Below, in pieces: positions 53,355 through 61,997 of a DNA stretch of 64,000 nucleotides. Made by a program: the position numbers and the translations under genes. The stretch is taken from the NCBI GenBank assembly GCA_947173485.1, contig CAMWFH010000011.1:1-64000 (forward strand). The letters are read 5' to 3'. The DNA comes from an uncultured Clostridia bacterium (GTDB taxonomy: Bacteria > Bacillota > Clostridia > Oscillospirales > Oscillospiraceae). The stretch's first letter is position 1. Every line of letters begins with the position of its first letter. The notes below the pieces were generated by a model. That model was not told where the DNA came from. It saw only the letters and a list, made by a program, of their open reading frames with translations, and ran no database searches.

Positions 53355-53435
53355 TTTAAGAATTTTTTAACATCTGCCGGTTAAGAGATCCTTAAAGATC
53401 TCGCCATTGGACTCTTAAAAAAGCCCTGCTATACT
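53355..53435 (+). promoter_or_regulatory. Promoter of the glycosyltransferase gene with upstream 11-bp-spaced TTAA boxes
   Basis: TTGGAC (53407-53412), 17-bp spacer, TATACT (53430-53435). Upstream are TTTAAG (53355), TTTAAC (53366), GTTAAG (53380) and CTTAAA (53391): two pairs with 11-bp spacing. Direct repeats of about one helical turn are the usual binding pattern of OmpR-family regulators such as PhoP or WalR. Binding is inferred. Confidence 0.55.
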
Positions 53436-53465
53436 CCAGGCAATTCCACCAAGGAGGGCTCACAT

Positions 53466-54656
53466 ATGACCGACATCATCCTGATCCTGACGCTGCTGCT
53501 GAAGGTGTCCACGCTCTACTTCGCCTGTGTGGCGGTATTTGCCCTGGGCCGCCGGCGGCGCTTTGCCCATGCCGCCCCTGCCACCCGTTTTGCCGTGCTG
53601 GCGGCGGCCAGGAACGAGGAGCGGGTGATCGGCGCCCTGGTGGAGAGCATCAAGGCCCAGAACTACCCAGCGGAGCTGGTGGATATCTACGTCATCCCCA
53701 ACAACTGCACCGACCATACCGAGGCGGCCGCTGCCGCCGCCGGGGCCCAGATCGTCCACTGCCTGGGCCGGGTGGGCAGCAAGGGCGACGCCCTGCGGGA
53801 GGCCATCTGCCAGCTGCTGCCCAAGGGCTACGACGCCTTCGCGGTCTTTGACGCGGACAACACCGCCCACCCGGACTTCCTTCTCCGTATGAACGACGCT
53901 TTCCAGGCCGGGGCCCGGGTCTGCAAGGGCCGTCTCCGGGCCGCCAACCCCACCGACAGCTGGGTCGCCGGCTGCTACGGCCTTTACTTTGCCGCCTTCG
54001 ACTGGTTCTTCAGCCGTCCCCGGAGCCGCTGCGGCCTCTCCGCCAAGCTGGTGGGCACCGGATTTGCCGTCCACCGGGAGGTGCTGGAGGAACTGGGGGG
54101 CTGGAACACCGCCACCATCGCCGAGGACGCTGAGTTCTCCGCCCAGTGCGCCCGGATCGGACGGCGGGTCCACTGGGTCCCGGAGGCCATGGCCTATGAC
54201 GAGGAGCCCACGGACCTGCGCACCTCCCTCATCCAGCGCCGCCGCTGGTGCAGCGGCCTGATGCAGGTGGCCCGGCAGGAGGTGGGGCGTCTGGCGGCGG
54301 GGACAGGCCCGCTGGCCCTGCGGCTGGACATGGCCATGTTCCTCCTGGCCCCCTTCACCCAGGCCCTGTCCGGCCTGCTGGCCCTGGCAGGGGTAGCGGC
54401 GGGGGGCATCAGCGGCCTGGCCGGGTATCTGGGCGGACTGTGCCTCGCCTACATCGCCGCGGCAGGGCTGGGGCTGGTCCTCTCCCTGGCGGAGGGGTAC
54501 GGCCTGCGGGGGATGCTCCCCGCGATCTGCGGCTATCCCCTGTTCATGGCCACCTGGATGCCCCTCCAGGTCGCGGCCCTCTTCAAGGACACTACCAGCT
54601 GGCGGGAGATCCGCCACCAGGGCCGCGCCAGGCCGGTGGCCGGCGGTCAGTGGTGA
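53466..54656 (+). CDS. Membrane glycosyltransferase, family 2, processive type
   Basis: 396 residues. A membrane helix (4-27) precedes the GT-A domain: VLAAARNEERVIGALVESIK, PNNCTDHTEAA, FDADNTAHP (D129 and D131, metal binding), the catalytic region IAEDAEFSAQ and IQRRRWCSG, the QxxRW motif of cellulose- and hyaluronan-synthase-like enzymes. Three or four membrane helices end it. It would make or extend a surface polysaccharide; sugar unknown. The last 10 bp overlap the convergent ZIP gene. Confidence 0.9.
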   Translation: MTDIILILTLLLKVSTLYFACVAVFALGRRRRFAHAAPATRFAVLAAARNEERVIGALVESIKAQNYPAELVDIYVIPNNCTDHTEAAAAAAGAQIVHCLGRVGSKGDALREAICQLLPKGYDAFAVFDADNTAHPDFLLRMNDAFQAGARVCKGRLRAANPTDSWVAGCYGLYFAAFDWFFSRPRSRCGLSAKLVGTGFAVHREVLEELGGWNTATIAEDAEFSAQCARIGRRVHWVPEAMAYDEEPTDLRTSLIQRRRWCSGLMQVARQEVGRLAAGTGPLALRLDMAMFLLAPFTQALSGLLALAGVAAGGISGLAGYLGGLCLAYIAAAGLGLVLSLAEGYGLRGMLPAICGYPLFMATWMPLQVAALFKDTTSWREIRHQGRARPVAGGQW

Positions 54657-55420
54657 GCGCCCAGCTGGAGCAGCAGGCCAAGGGAGATGCCCGCCACGAT
54701 CAGCAGGATGACCAGGGGGGACTTCCAGGCCTCCAGAGCCTCCGGCACCAGTTCAAAGAAGATCACATAGAGCATGGCCCCGGCGGCAAAGCCCAGGGCA
54801 ACGATCAAAAGCGATGGCGCGGCGGCCCCGATATAGTAGCCCAGCAGGGCCCCCAGGATCGTGGGCGCACCGCTGAGGGCGGCCACGCCGATGGCCCGGA
54901 CGGGCCGCTTGCCGCCTCCCAGCAGGGGGGCGGTGATGCTCATGCCCTCCGGGATGTTGTGGAGGCCGATGGTGGCTGCCGCCAGGGTGCTGCCCCCGGA
55001 GATGCCGCCCGCCGCCACCGCCGCGCCGATGGCCATGCCCACCGGCATATTGTGGAGCGCCACCGCCGCCGCCAGCACGAAGCCCGCCGTTTGCAGGTCG
55101 TGGTGGCCGCAGGCGCACTGGTGGGGGTGGTCGTGGTCGGCGTGGTGGACGCTCCGGTCGATCCAGCAGTTGAGCAGCCAGGTGACGCCGAATCCGATTA
55201 GCAGGCAGACCGGGACCATCCAGTCCCCGCCGTGTTCAAAGGCTTCCGGGACCATATGGAAGCACACCACGCTGAGCATGACGCCAGCGGTGAAGGCCAC
55301 CAGCATGGCGGTAGCGCGGTCGCTCTTCCGTCCAAGGAGGAAGGCCAAGAGGCCCCCCAGGGCCAGTCCGCCGACGCCGGTCAGGGCGGTCAGCAGGAGG
55401 ATGTAGAGGATAGTGTTCAT
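54647..55420 (-). CDS. ZIP-family divalent metal transporter
   Basis: 257 residues, eight membrane helices. The metal-path motifs are AVALHNMPVGMAIGAAVAAG and IGLHNIPEGMSITAPLL, both H-N-x-P-x-G, and a His-rich loop (VHHADHDHPHQCACGHH, about 92-108) between helices 3 and 4. Likely zinc uptake; manganese or iron cannot be excluded. Confidence 0.93.
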   Translation of the reverse strand: MNTILYILLLTALTGVGGLALGGLLAFLLGRKSDRATAMLVAFTAGVMLSVVCFHMVPEAFEHGGDWMVPVCLLIGFGVTWLLNCWIDRSVHHADHDHPHQCACGHHDLQTAGFVLAAAVALHNMPVGMAIGAAVAAGGISGGSTLAAATIGLHNIPEGMSITAPLLGGGKRPVRAIGVAALSGAPTILGALLGYYIGAAAPSLLIVALGFAAGAMLYVIFFELVPEALEAWKSPLVILLIVAGISLGLLLQLGAHH

Positions 55421-55455
55421 AAAAAATTGCTCCCAAGGGTAAAAACTTTCTTCCT

Positions 55456-55483
55456 AGTATATCCCTTTTTACAGAATTGTCAA
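55456..55483 (-). promoter_or_regulatory. Promoter of the ZIP gene
   Basis: Minus strand TTGACA (55483-55478), 16-bp spacer, TATACT (55461-55456). Confidence 0.7.
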
Positions 55484-55490
55484 ATCCCAG

Positions 55491-55522
55491 CGGCGCCGGT
55501 CTCCGGCGCCGAGCTGTTTTTT
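55491..55522 (+). terminator. Hairpin with T run upstream of the acetyltransferase promoter
   Basis: CGGCGCCGG, loop TCT, CCGGCGCCG, then AGCTGTTTTTT on the plus strand. No plus-strand gene ends nearby; it may block read-through toward the acetyltransferase. Confidence 0.5.
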
Positions 55523-55531
55523 CCTGGATGG

Positions 55532-55560
55532 TTGACTTTTCCGCCGCCTCATGCTATAGT
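55532..55560 (+). promoter_or_regulatory. Promoter of the acetyltransferase-ogt operon
   Basis: TTGACT (55532-55537), 17-bp spacer, TATAGT (55555-55560). Confidence 0.7.
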
Positions 55561-55598
55561 CAAAGCACTTTTGACCATGTTCGCAGGGAGGCAGTGGT

Positions 55599-56210
55599 AT
55601 GACGAGCAAGGAGAAGATGCACAGCGGGGCGCTGTATCTGCCCATGGAGGAGACGCTGCTGGCGGAGCAGCTCGCCTGCCAGGAGCACCTGTATGACTTC
55701 AACCGGACCAGGCCCTTGGAGCAGGCCCGGCGGGCGGCGCTGCTGGGGGAGATGTTCGCGGAGATCGGGGAGGACTGCTACATAGAGCCGCCCCTCTACG
55801 CCAACTGGGGCGGCCACCATGTCCACTTCGGCAGCCATATCTACGCCAATTTCGGCCTGACGCTGGTGGACGACACCCATATCTATGTGGGGGACTACAC
55901 CCAGTTCGCCCCCCATGTGACCGTGGCCACGGCGGGCCATCCCCTGGACCCGGAGCTGCGGGAGCGGGGGTACCAGTACAACGCGCCGGTCCGGATCGGC
56001 CGTAACTGCTGGATCGGCGCGGGGGCCCTGCTCCTGCCCGGCGTCACCATCGGCGACAACGTGGTGATCGGGGCGGGGAGCGTGGTGACCCGGGACCTGC
56101 CCTCCAACGTGTTGGCGGTGGGCAGCCCCTGCCGGGTCCTGCGGGAGATCGGAGAGCATGAGCGGACCTACTACTTCAAAGAGCGGAGGATCGACTATGA
56201 CGCACTGTGA
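55599..56210 (+). CDS. maa: Maltose/galactoside O-acetyltransferase family (left-handed beta-helix)
   Basis: 203 residues. It has the N-terminal Mac domain (SGALYLPMEETLLAEQLACQ), then hexapeptide repeats with the catalytic His in VATAGHPLDPELR, and PVRIGRNCWIGAGALLLPGV and GDNVVIGAGSVVTRDLPSNV. It transfers acetyl from acetyl-CoA to sugars. Its stop lies 14 bp inside the following gene. Confidence 0.92.
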   Translation: MTSKEKMHSGALYLPMEETLLAEQLACQEHLYDFNRTRPLEQARRAALLGEMFAEIGEDCYIEPPLYANWGGHHVHFGSHIYANFGLTLVDDTHIYVGDYTQFAPHVTVATAGHPLDPELRERGYQYNAPVRIGRNCWIGAGALLLPGVTIGDNVVIGAGSVVTRDLPSNVLAVGSPCRVLREIGEHERTYYFKERRIDYDAL

Positions 56211-56664
56211 GCCCTATGTCAGCCAGTATACATCCCCCATCGGCCCCCTTTGGCTCCTGAGCGACGGGGAGGCCCTGACGGGGCTGTACTTCGCCCCCCA
56301 TCCCGGACGGGGCGGGGCGGCCCTGCCCCTCCACCGGCAGGCCGCGGCGGAGCTGACCGCCTACTTTCAGAAGGAGCTGCGCGCCTTCACCCTGCCTATT
56401 TGTTTGGAGGGGACCGATTTTCGCAAAAAGGTGTGGCAGGCGCTGACCCAGATCCCCTACGGGGAGACCATCACCTATGGGGAGCTGGCCGCCCGGGTGG
56501 GCGATGCCAAGGCCAGTCGGGCCGTGGGCCAGGCCAATCACTTCAACCCCATCAGCATCATCGTCCCCTGCCACCGGGTGGTGGGGGCTGGCGGGAAGCT
56601 GACCGGCTACGGCGGCGGGATCGAGAAAAAGATCTTCCTGTTGCAGCTGGAGGGGGCCCGATAG
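56197..56664 (+). CDS. ogt: Methylated-DNA-[protein]-cysteine S-methyltransferase
   Basis: 155 residues from the ATG at 56197, 7 bp after GGAGGA. The acceptor cysteine C125 is in IIVPCHRVVGAGGKLTGYGG, preceded by VWQALTQIPYGETITYGELA and RAVGQANHFNPIS. It repairs O6-alkylguanine in DNA in a single-turnover reaction. Confidence 0.95.
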   Translation: MTHCEPYVSQYTSPIGPLWLLSDGEALTGLYFAPHPGRGGAALPLHRQAAAELTAYFQKELRAFTLPICLEGTDFRKKVWQALTQIPYGETITYGELAARVGDAKASRAVGQANHFNPISIIVPCHRVVGAGGKLTGYGGGIEKKIFLLQLEGAR

Positions 56665-56672
56665 AGAGCCAG

Positions 56673-56703
56673 ACAGGGCGGCGCGTCATGCGCCGCCCTG
56701 TTC
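56673..56703. terminator. Hairpin between convergent ogt and the YycH-position gene
   Basis: ACAGGGCGGCGC and GCGCCGCCCTGT pair over 12 bp around GTCAT. T runs are poor on both sides, so termination may be weak. Confidence 0.55.
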
Positions 56704-56716
56704 ATCGTTCTGGCAA

Positions 56717-57997
56717 CTATTGCAGCAGCCACTCCGGGGAGGCGGTGTCGCCGCCCCGGTCCACATAGCCGGTGGTGAGCATAGCGCCCTCCGGTCCGCT
56801 GGCCACCGCCGCGGCCTGGGCCAGGGGGAGGAGGGTGAAAGAGTCCGCGGTCAGGGCGTAGCGCCGGCAGCGGAGGGAGAAGGCGGTCACCGCGGCGCCG
56901 GTGAAGGTGATCTCCATGGCGCTGGTGCCGTCGGCGTAGTAGATCGGCAGGCCGTTGACATGGACGCCCAGGGAGATCCGCCAGCCCTCCGCCGTCCCCT
57001 CCACGCCGCTGAGGAAGAACCGGCTGTCCCCGCTGAGGGAGGGGGGCAGCAGGGTCTCCGCCAGTTGGAGGGAGAGCAGGGCCGCCTGGACGGCGGTGGG
57101 AGTCTCGTCTTTCCCCAGGGGGATGGTCATCAGGGGCCCAGCGGTGTCCTCGTCGCTGGTGTAGAGGACCACGCCGTCAGGCCGGATGCGCAGGGTCCGG
57201 GGGGATTCCACGATGACCTGGGTGCCGTCGATCTCCGGGTAGCGGTAGTTGGTGTGGGTATTGAACCCCAGAGCCCCCAGGAGGCGGCCATCGCTGGTGG
57301 CCTCCGCCGGGGTGGAGGCGGCGAGGACCTGGGCGCTGACCCGCTGGGCGGGCAGGAGGGTGTAGGGGTAGAGGCCGGCATAGTCCTCCCCGGCCTCAAA
57401 GGCGAAGGTGGCGCCGTTGGGCTCCTGGCCCACCAGCAGGTCCAGCAGCGCCGAGACCGGCACCGCCGTGGACCAGCGGCGGACCTGGCTGCCGCCGTCC
57501 CACAGCAGCAGGGAGCAGGTGTCCCCGGCGCCGGCGGAGAGCAGCAGGCAGCGGATCGGCTGGCTGTCCGTCAGCTCCGCGCCGAAGCAGCCCGCCGCCG
57601 CCTGGGCGGGCAAGGGGTGGAGGAAGTCGATAAAGACCCCCTGCTGGCCCAGGGCCTGCCGCAGGGAGCGGGCCGGGACGATCTCCCCGGCAGTGGAGGA
57701 GCCGGCGGCCTCCCGGATCAGGCTGGCGCACTGGAGGGCCGTGTCGGAGAGGGTGCTGGTGAGCAGCTCCCCCCGGCGGCCCCGGCTGCTGGTCAGCACC
57801 AGGTTCAGGGGGGTGTCCCGCTCCGTCAGGTCCCCGGTCCGGGCGGGGAGCAGCTGGTCGCCGGAGAGGAACTGGCCCAGCTGGCCCAGCCGGTCGGACC
57901 CGCCCAGCTCGATGGCCCCCATGATCACCAGCAGCCCGGCGGCGGCCAGGCTCAGCAGCAGGATGGTCAGGTCCTGCAAAAAGCGCTGTCTATTCAT
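56717..57997 (-). CDS. Membrane-anchored extracytoplasmic protein downstream of the histidine kinase (YycH-position accessory protein)
   Basis: 426 residues with one N-terminal membrane helix (FLQDLTILLLSLAAAGLLVI) and a large extracytoplasmic domain. It is the third gene after a WalK-like kinase, the position held in other Bacillota by YycH, which restrains the kinase. Sequence likeness to YycH is not obvious to me; the architecture (N-terminal anchor plus beta-rich domain) agrees. ATG at 57997 sits 6 bp after GGAGG; another at 58003 abuts that site. Confidence 0.8.
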   Translation of the reverse strand: MNRQRFLQDLTILLLSLAAAGLLVIMGAIELGGSDRLGQLGQFLSGDQLLPARTGDLTERDTPLNLVLTSSRGRRGELLTSTLSDTALQCASLIREAAGSSTAGEIVPARSLRQALGQQGVFIDFLHPLPAQAAAGCFGAELTDSQPIRCLLLSAGAGDTCSLLLWDGGSQVRRWSTAVPVSALLDLLVGQEPNGATFAFEAGEDYAGLYPYTLLPAQRVSAQVLAASTPAEATSDGRLLGALGFNTHTNYRYPEIDGTQVIVESPRTLRIRPDGVVLYTSDEDTAGPLMTIPLGKDETPTAVQAALLSLQLAETLLPPSLSGDSRFFLSGVEGTAEGWRISLGVHVNGLPIYYADGTSAMEITFTGAAVTAFSLRCRRYALTADSFTLLPLAQAAAVASGPEGAMLTTGYVDRGGDTASPEWLLQ

Positions 57998-59765
57998 GGC
58001 CATCCTCCAGACCGCCGCTCTGCCGGATGGGCAGGACGATCCGCACGGTGGTACCGGGCCCCTGGTGGTCCGCCAGGCCGATGGTCCCGCCGTGGCGGCC
58101 GATCAGCTCCCGGGCGATGGACAGCCCCAGGCCCGTGCCGCCGCTCTCCCGGCTCCGGGCCTTGTCCACCCGGTAGAACCGGTCGAAGATCCGCTCCCGG
58201 TCCTCCTGGGGGATGCCGATGCCGTTGTCCCGGACCTCCATCCACACCTTGCCGCCGCTCTCGCCGGCGGAGACCTGGATGGTGCCGCCGTCGGGGGTGT
58301 ACTTGATGGCGTTGCCGATGACGTTCATCATCACCTGCTCCAGCCGGTCCTGGTCCCCCACCACCATGGGCAGGTCCTTCGGGAACTGCCGCAGGAGGCT
58401 GTGCCGGTGGTGCTGGGCGTCCAGCTCCACCGCCCGGCAGACCCGCTCGATGGCATCTGCAAAGGGGAACCGGCGCATCTTCAGCTCGGTGCGCCCGCTG
58501 TCTAGGCGGCTGAGGGTCAAAAGGTCCTGGACGATGTGGGTCATCCGGTCGGTCTCGCCGATGATGATGTCCAAAAAGGTCAGCTCCATCTCCCGGGGGA
58601 TGTCCTCCGTGTCCTGGAGGGTCTCGGCGTAGCTGCGCACGTTGGTCAGGGGGGTGCGCAGCTCGTGGGAGACGTTGGCCACGAACTCCTTGCGCATCTC
58701 CTCGTTCTTCCGCTGGGCGGTCACGTCGTGGAGCACCACCAGGGCACCGCTGTCCTCCTCATCGGAGTAGGGAGCTAAGTAGACCTCGAAGAACTTGCTG
58801 CCCACCGCCATCTCCCGCTTGACCGAGTGGGGCCGCTGGAGGGAGAGGACCTGGTCGAAGGGGTAGATCGCGCCGAAGATGGAGTTGTAGTCCAGGTCGA
58901 TCGGGTCCTGCCCCAGCATCGTCACGGCCGCCGGGTTCCGGTGCATGATGGTGCCGTCCCCGTAGAAGGCCACCACGCCGTCGGTCATATGGAGGAAGAG
59001 GGTGTCCAGCTTGTTGCGCTCGTCCTCCACCGCGGAGAGGGTGTCCTTCAGCACCGAGGCCATGTTGTTGAAGGAGGCGGTGAGGATGCCGATCTCATCG
59101 GAGGAGTCGGAGGCGATGATGGTGTCGAAGTCGCCGCCGGCCATCCGCTCCGCCCGCTCGGTCAGCCGCTCGATGGGGGTGATCATGGTCTTGCTCAGCA
59201 GGAAGCTAAGCAGGACCGAGATCATAAGGCCCACCAGCAGGGCCTGTCCGATGATCAGAAACTGCTGGGAGTTCAGCTCGTTGACCGTGGCCCGGTTGTC
59301 CAGGACGTAGAGGACGTAGAAGTGGTCGCCGCCCCGGATGGGGATGGCCACGTCCATATAGCCGGCGGAGATGTTGCTCTCGTCGCCCACGTCGCCGTTG
59401 CGGGCGGTGAGGATGTTGGTGGTGACCGCCAGCTCCCGCCCCCCCTCCTCGTCGGAGCCGGTGAGGAAGGCGCCGGTGGAGCCGTCTAAGATGTAGTAGT
59501 TCCGGGTCCGAGAGTCGATGCCCATGGCCCCGGCGTAGGCCTCCAGCACCGTTTGCAGCCGCGCCGCACCGTCCTCCTGGGCCGCCTCCGCGCAGAGGGT
59601 GGCGTAGAAGGTCCCGCCGCTGAACAGGTCGTCCATCTGCTGGTAGAAGGAGTCGATGTAAAAGCTGGTCACATTGGTCATGAGGAAGGCGCCCACCACC
59701 GTCATCAGAGAGGTGGTGAGCAGCAGCATGATCAGGACCAGCTTCATATGGAGACTACGGAACAT
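57990..59765 (-). CDS. Sensor histidine kinase, WalK/PhoR-like
   Basis: 591 residues: membrane helix 1 (8-31), an extracytoplasmic sensor (about 32-165), helix 2 (168-190), HAMP (191-245), PAS (about 250-345), HisKA with phospho-acceptor H367 in FVANVSHELRTPLTNVRSYA, and HATPase with VIGNAIKYTPDG, VRDNGIGIPQEDRERIFDRF and GTGLGLSIARELI. This domain order matches WalK (YycG) and PhoR. It overlaps the following gene and lies 25 bp after the response regulator. Confidence 0.95.
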   Translation of the reverse strand: MFRSLHMKLVLIMLLLTTSLMTVVGAFLMTNVTSFYIDSFYQQMDDLFSGGTFYATLCAEAAQEDGAARLQTVLEAYAGAMGIDSRTRNYYILDGSTGAFLTGSDEEGGRELAVTTNILTARNGDVGDESNISAGYMDVAIPIRGGDHFYVLYVLDNRATVNELNSQQFLIIGQALLVGLMISVLLSFLLSKTMITPIERLTERAERMAGGDFDTIIASDSSDEIGILTASFNNMASVLKDTLSAVEDERNKLDTLFLHMTDGVVAFYGDGTIMHRNPAAVTMLGQDPIDLDYNSIFGAIYPFDQVLSLQRPHSVKREMAVGSKFFEVYLAPYSDEEDSGALVVLHDVTAQRKNEEMRKEFVANVSHELRTPLTNVRSYAETLQDTEDIPREMELTFLDIIIGETDRMTHIVQDLLTLSRLDSGRTELKMRRFPFADAIERVCRAVELDAQHHRHSLLRQFPKDLPMVVGDQDRLEQVMMNVIGNAIKYTPDGGTIQVSAGESGGKVWMEVRDNGIGIPQEDRERIFDRFYRVDKARSRESGGTGLGLSIARELIGRHGGTIGLADHQGPGTTVRIVLPIRQSGGLEDGHE

Positions 59766-59790
59766 AGGTCCTCCTCCTGTGAAAGGGGGC

Positions 59791-60498
59791 CTACCCCTTG
59801 AAATAGTAGCCCACGCCCCGGCGGGTCAGGATATAGCCGGGGTTGGCGGGATCGTCCTCGATCTTCTCCCGCAGCCGCCGGACCGCCACGTCCACCGTGC
59901 GCACATCGTCTCCCACATAGTCGTAGTTCCACACCTGTTCCATCAGGTCGATCCGGGAGTAGACCTTGCCGGGGTGGCTGGCCAGGAAGGTCAGCAGCTC
60001 ATACTCCCGCTGGGTCAGGTCGATCGCCCGGCCCCCCTTGGTCACCTGGTAGGCCGCGGTGTTGATCTCCAGCCCCGCGCCGGCCTCCATCTCCTCCGCC
60101 GGCGGCTGGAGGGCGGAGCGGCGCATATTGGCCCGGATCCGGGCCATCAGCTCCCGCATGGAGAAGGGCTTGGTGATATAGTCGTCCGCCCCCAGCTCCA
60201 GGCCGGTCACCTTGTCCGTCTCCTCCTCTCGGGCCGTCAGCATCAGGATCGGGACGGCGCTGCCCTGGTCCCGGAGGGAGCGGCACACCTGGAAGCCGTC
60301 CAGCTTGGGCAGCATGACATCCAGCAGGATCAGGTCCGGGTCCCGCTCCACCGCCAGGCGGAGCCCCGTCTCCCCATCGTAGGCCTCCAGGGTCTCATAG
60401 CCCGCCTTCTCCAGGTTGAACCGGAGGATATCCACGATGTTCTTCTCATCCTCTACGATCAGTACCGTCTTCTTCTCGCCTGTTTTCTTCTCTTCCAT
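59791..60498 (-). CDS. OmpR/PhoB-family response regulator
   Basis: 235 residues. Receiver domain with acidic pocket in VLIVEDEKN, phosphoacceptor D60 in LILLDVMLPKLDG and Lys near LGADDYITKPFSMRELMARI. Winged-helix DNA-binding domain at about 140-235 (LTQREYELLTFLASHPGKVY, VDVAVRRLREKIEDDPANPG, ILTRRGVGYYF). Like WalR/PhoP in type; the paired kinase is encoded directly downstream. Confidence 0.96.
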   Translation of the reverse strand: MEEKKTGEKKTVLIVEDEKNIVDILRFNLEKAGYETLEAYDGETGLRLAVERDPDLILLDVMLPKLDGFQVCRSLRDQGSAVPILMLTAREEETDKVTGLELGADDYITKPFSMRELMARIRANMRRSALQPPAEEMEAGAGLEINTAAYQVTKGGRAIDLTQREYELLTFLASHPGKVYSRIDLMEQVWNYDYVGDDVRTVDVAVRRLREKIEDDPANPGYILTRRGVGYYFKG

Positions 60499-60542
60499 TT
60501 TCTTTTCGGCTCTCTTCCGCTTATCCGCTTTTTATCGTGCCC

Positions 60543-61076
60543 TCAGCCCAGCAGCAGCTTGGCCTTCAGCACCGCCGCCACCGTCTTGGAGTCGGTCACC
60601 TCGCCGTCCAGGATGCGCCCTACCAGCTCCTCGAAGGGGATGCGCTGGACCTGGAGGAACTCGTCCTCGTCCGGCTGGGCCTGCCCAAAGGACAGGTCCC
60701 GGGCCATATACAGATGGATGATCTCGTCACAGTAGCCCGGAGAGGGGTACACCTGGCCCAGGGACTCGAACCGGCCCGCCGTGGCGCCGGTCTCCTCCCG
60801 CAGCTCCCGGATGCCCGCCTCCCGGGGGTCCTCCCCCCGCTCCAGCTTGCCGGCGGGGATCTCCAGCAGCAGCTTGCCGTAGGGGTAGCGGAACTGCTCC
60901 ACCACCAGCACCCGGCCCTCCTCATCCAGGGCCAGGACGCCCACGCCGCCGGGGTGGCGGACCACCTCCCGGAAGGCCCCGTGGCCATTGGGCAGCTCCA
61001 CCGTGTCCAGACGCACGTCCAGGATGCGTCCCTTGAACTTCTCCTCGCTGGATACCATCTTTTCCGTCATGTCCAT
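60543..61076 (-). CDS. NUDIX hydrolase, ADP-ribose pyrophosphatase type
   Basis: 177 residues, ATG 9 bp after GGAGG. The Nudix box is in GEDPREAGIRELREETGATA (GX5EX7REUXEEXGU) and is complete, and a proline about 15 residues further on (VYPSPGYCDE) is the hallmark of ADP-ribose pyrophosphatases. It hydrolyses ADP-ribose and similar nucleoside diphosphate sugars. Confidence 0.93.
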   Translation of the reverse strand: MDMTEKMVSSEEKFKGRILDVRLDTVELPNGHGAFREVVRHPGGVGVLALDEEGRVLVVEQFRYPYGKLLLEIPAGKLERGEDPREAGIRELREETGATAGRFESLGQVYPSPGYCDEIIHLYMARDLSFGQAQPDEDEFLQVQRIPFEELVGRILDGEVTDSKTVAAVLKAKLLLG

Positions 61077-61129
61077 ACTGCGGTTCCTCCTTCATATGTA
61101 CGCTCTGTCATCTATCGATCATTTGTTGC

Positions 61130-61990
61130 TCATCTTCTGGGGCAAAAGCGCTCCATCAGGGCCCTGTCTCCCTGGGCAAGGACCTCCGTCCCGCCCAGGA
61201 TCTCCTCCAGCAGGGCCCGCTCCTGGAGCAGCCCGGCCCCGTGGGGCACCCCCACCGCCCCGGAATCGGATCCGGCGGCGATCGTCCCGCCGGACGCCGC
61301 GGCCTGCCGGAGGCGCTCCGCCTGCTCCGCCAGGGCCTGGGAGACCACCTGGTCCGAGAACCCCGGACGGCCTAAAAAGGCGTGGATGGCCGCGTGGGTG
61401 GGCACCCAGATCGTACTGCCCAGGGCCTTGGCGCAGTCGGGGGCCATATAGAAGCCGTGTTCGATGCTGTCGGTCCCGGCCTCCAGGGCGTCCCGGATGG
61501 CCTGGGGGCCGTTGACGTGGGCCATCACCGGGAAGCCCTCCTGGTGGGCGATGTGGACGATCTCCCGGATCTCCGCCCCTGGCAGGGGGGGACAGGAGAC
61601 GCCGCCATAGCGCACGCAGTCCAGCACCCCGGAGAACATCAGCTTGATGAAGTCCGCCCCTGCCGCCTTTGCCTGGGCCACCAGGGCCCGGTACTCCTTC
61701 AGATCTCCGTAGCCATGGCCCACGATGGAGCCGTAGCGGCCCTGCCGGTGGATCGCGAAGGCGGGGGTGGCGTAGCGGATGCCGTACTCCCCTGCCAGCC
61801 GGGCGGCCAGGAGGGAGACGCCCCAGGCGTCGCCCCCGTCCCGGAAGTAGGTGATGCCGGCGTCCCGGCAGGCGGCCAGGTGGGCCCGGACGTCCGATTC
61901 CACCGGGCCGTTCCGGTGGAGGGCGGCGGCAGCGCGGTAGTCCTGGCCGTTCATAAAGATGTGCCCATGGCACTCGGCTAGACCGCCCAT
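61130..61990 (-). CDS. Amidohydrolase-family protein
   Basis: 286 residues. The first metal motif is ECHGHIFMN (HxH), then GITYFRDGGD, the metal-bridging lysine region AGADFIKLMFSG, VMAHVNGPQAIRDALEAGTD with IEHGF (His), and a terminal SDSG aspartate (IAAGSDSGAVG). This is the shortened amidohydrolase form lacking the N-terminal beta-sandwich. Substrate unknown. Starts 8 bp after lysA. Confidence 0.9.
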   Translation of the reverse strand: MGGLAECHGHIFMNGQDYRAAAALHRNGPVESDVRAHLAACRDAGITYFRDGGDAWGVSLLAARLAGEYGIRYATPAFAIHRQGRYGSIVGHGYGDLKEYRALVAQAKAAGADFIKLMFSGVLDCVRYGGVSCPPLPGAEIREIVHIAHQEGFPVMAHVNGPQAIRDALEAGTDSIEHGFYMAPDCAKALGSTIWVPTHAAIHAFLGRPGFSDQVVSQALAEQAERLRQAAASGGTIAAGSDSGAVGVPHGAGLLQERALLEEILGGTEVLAQGDRALMERFCPRR

Positions 61991-61997
61991 CCCCCGC

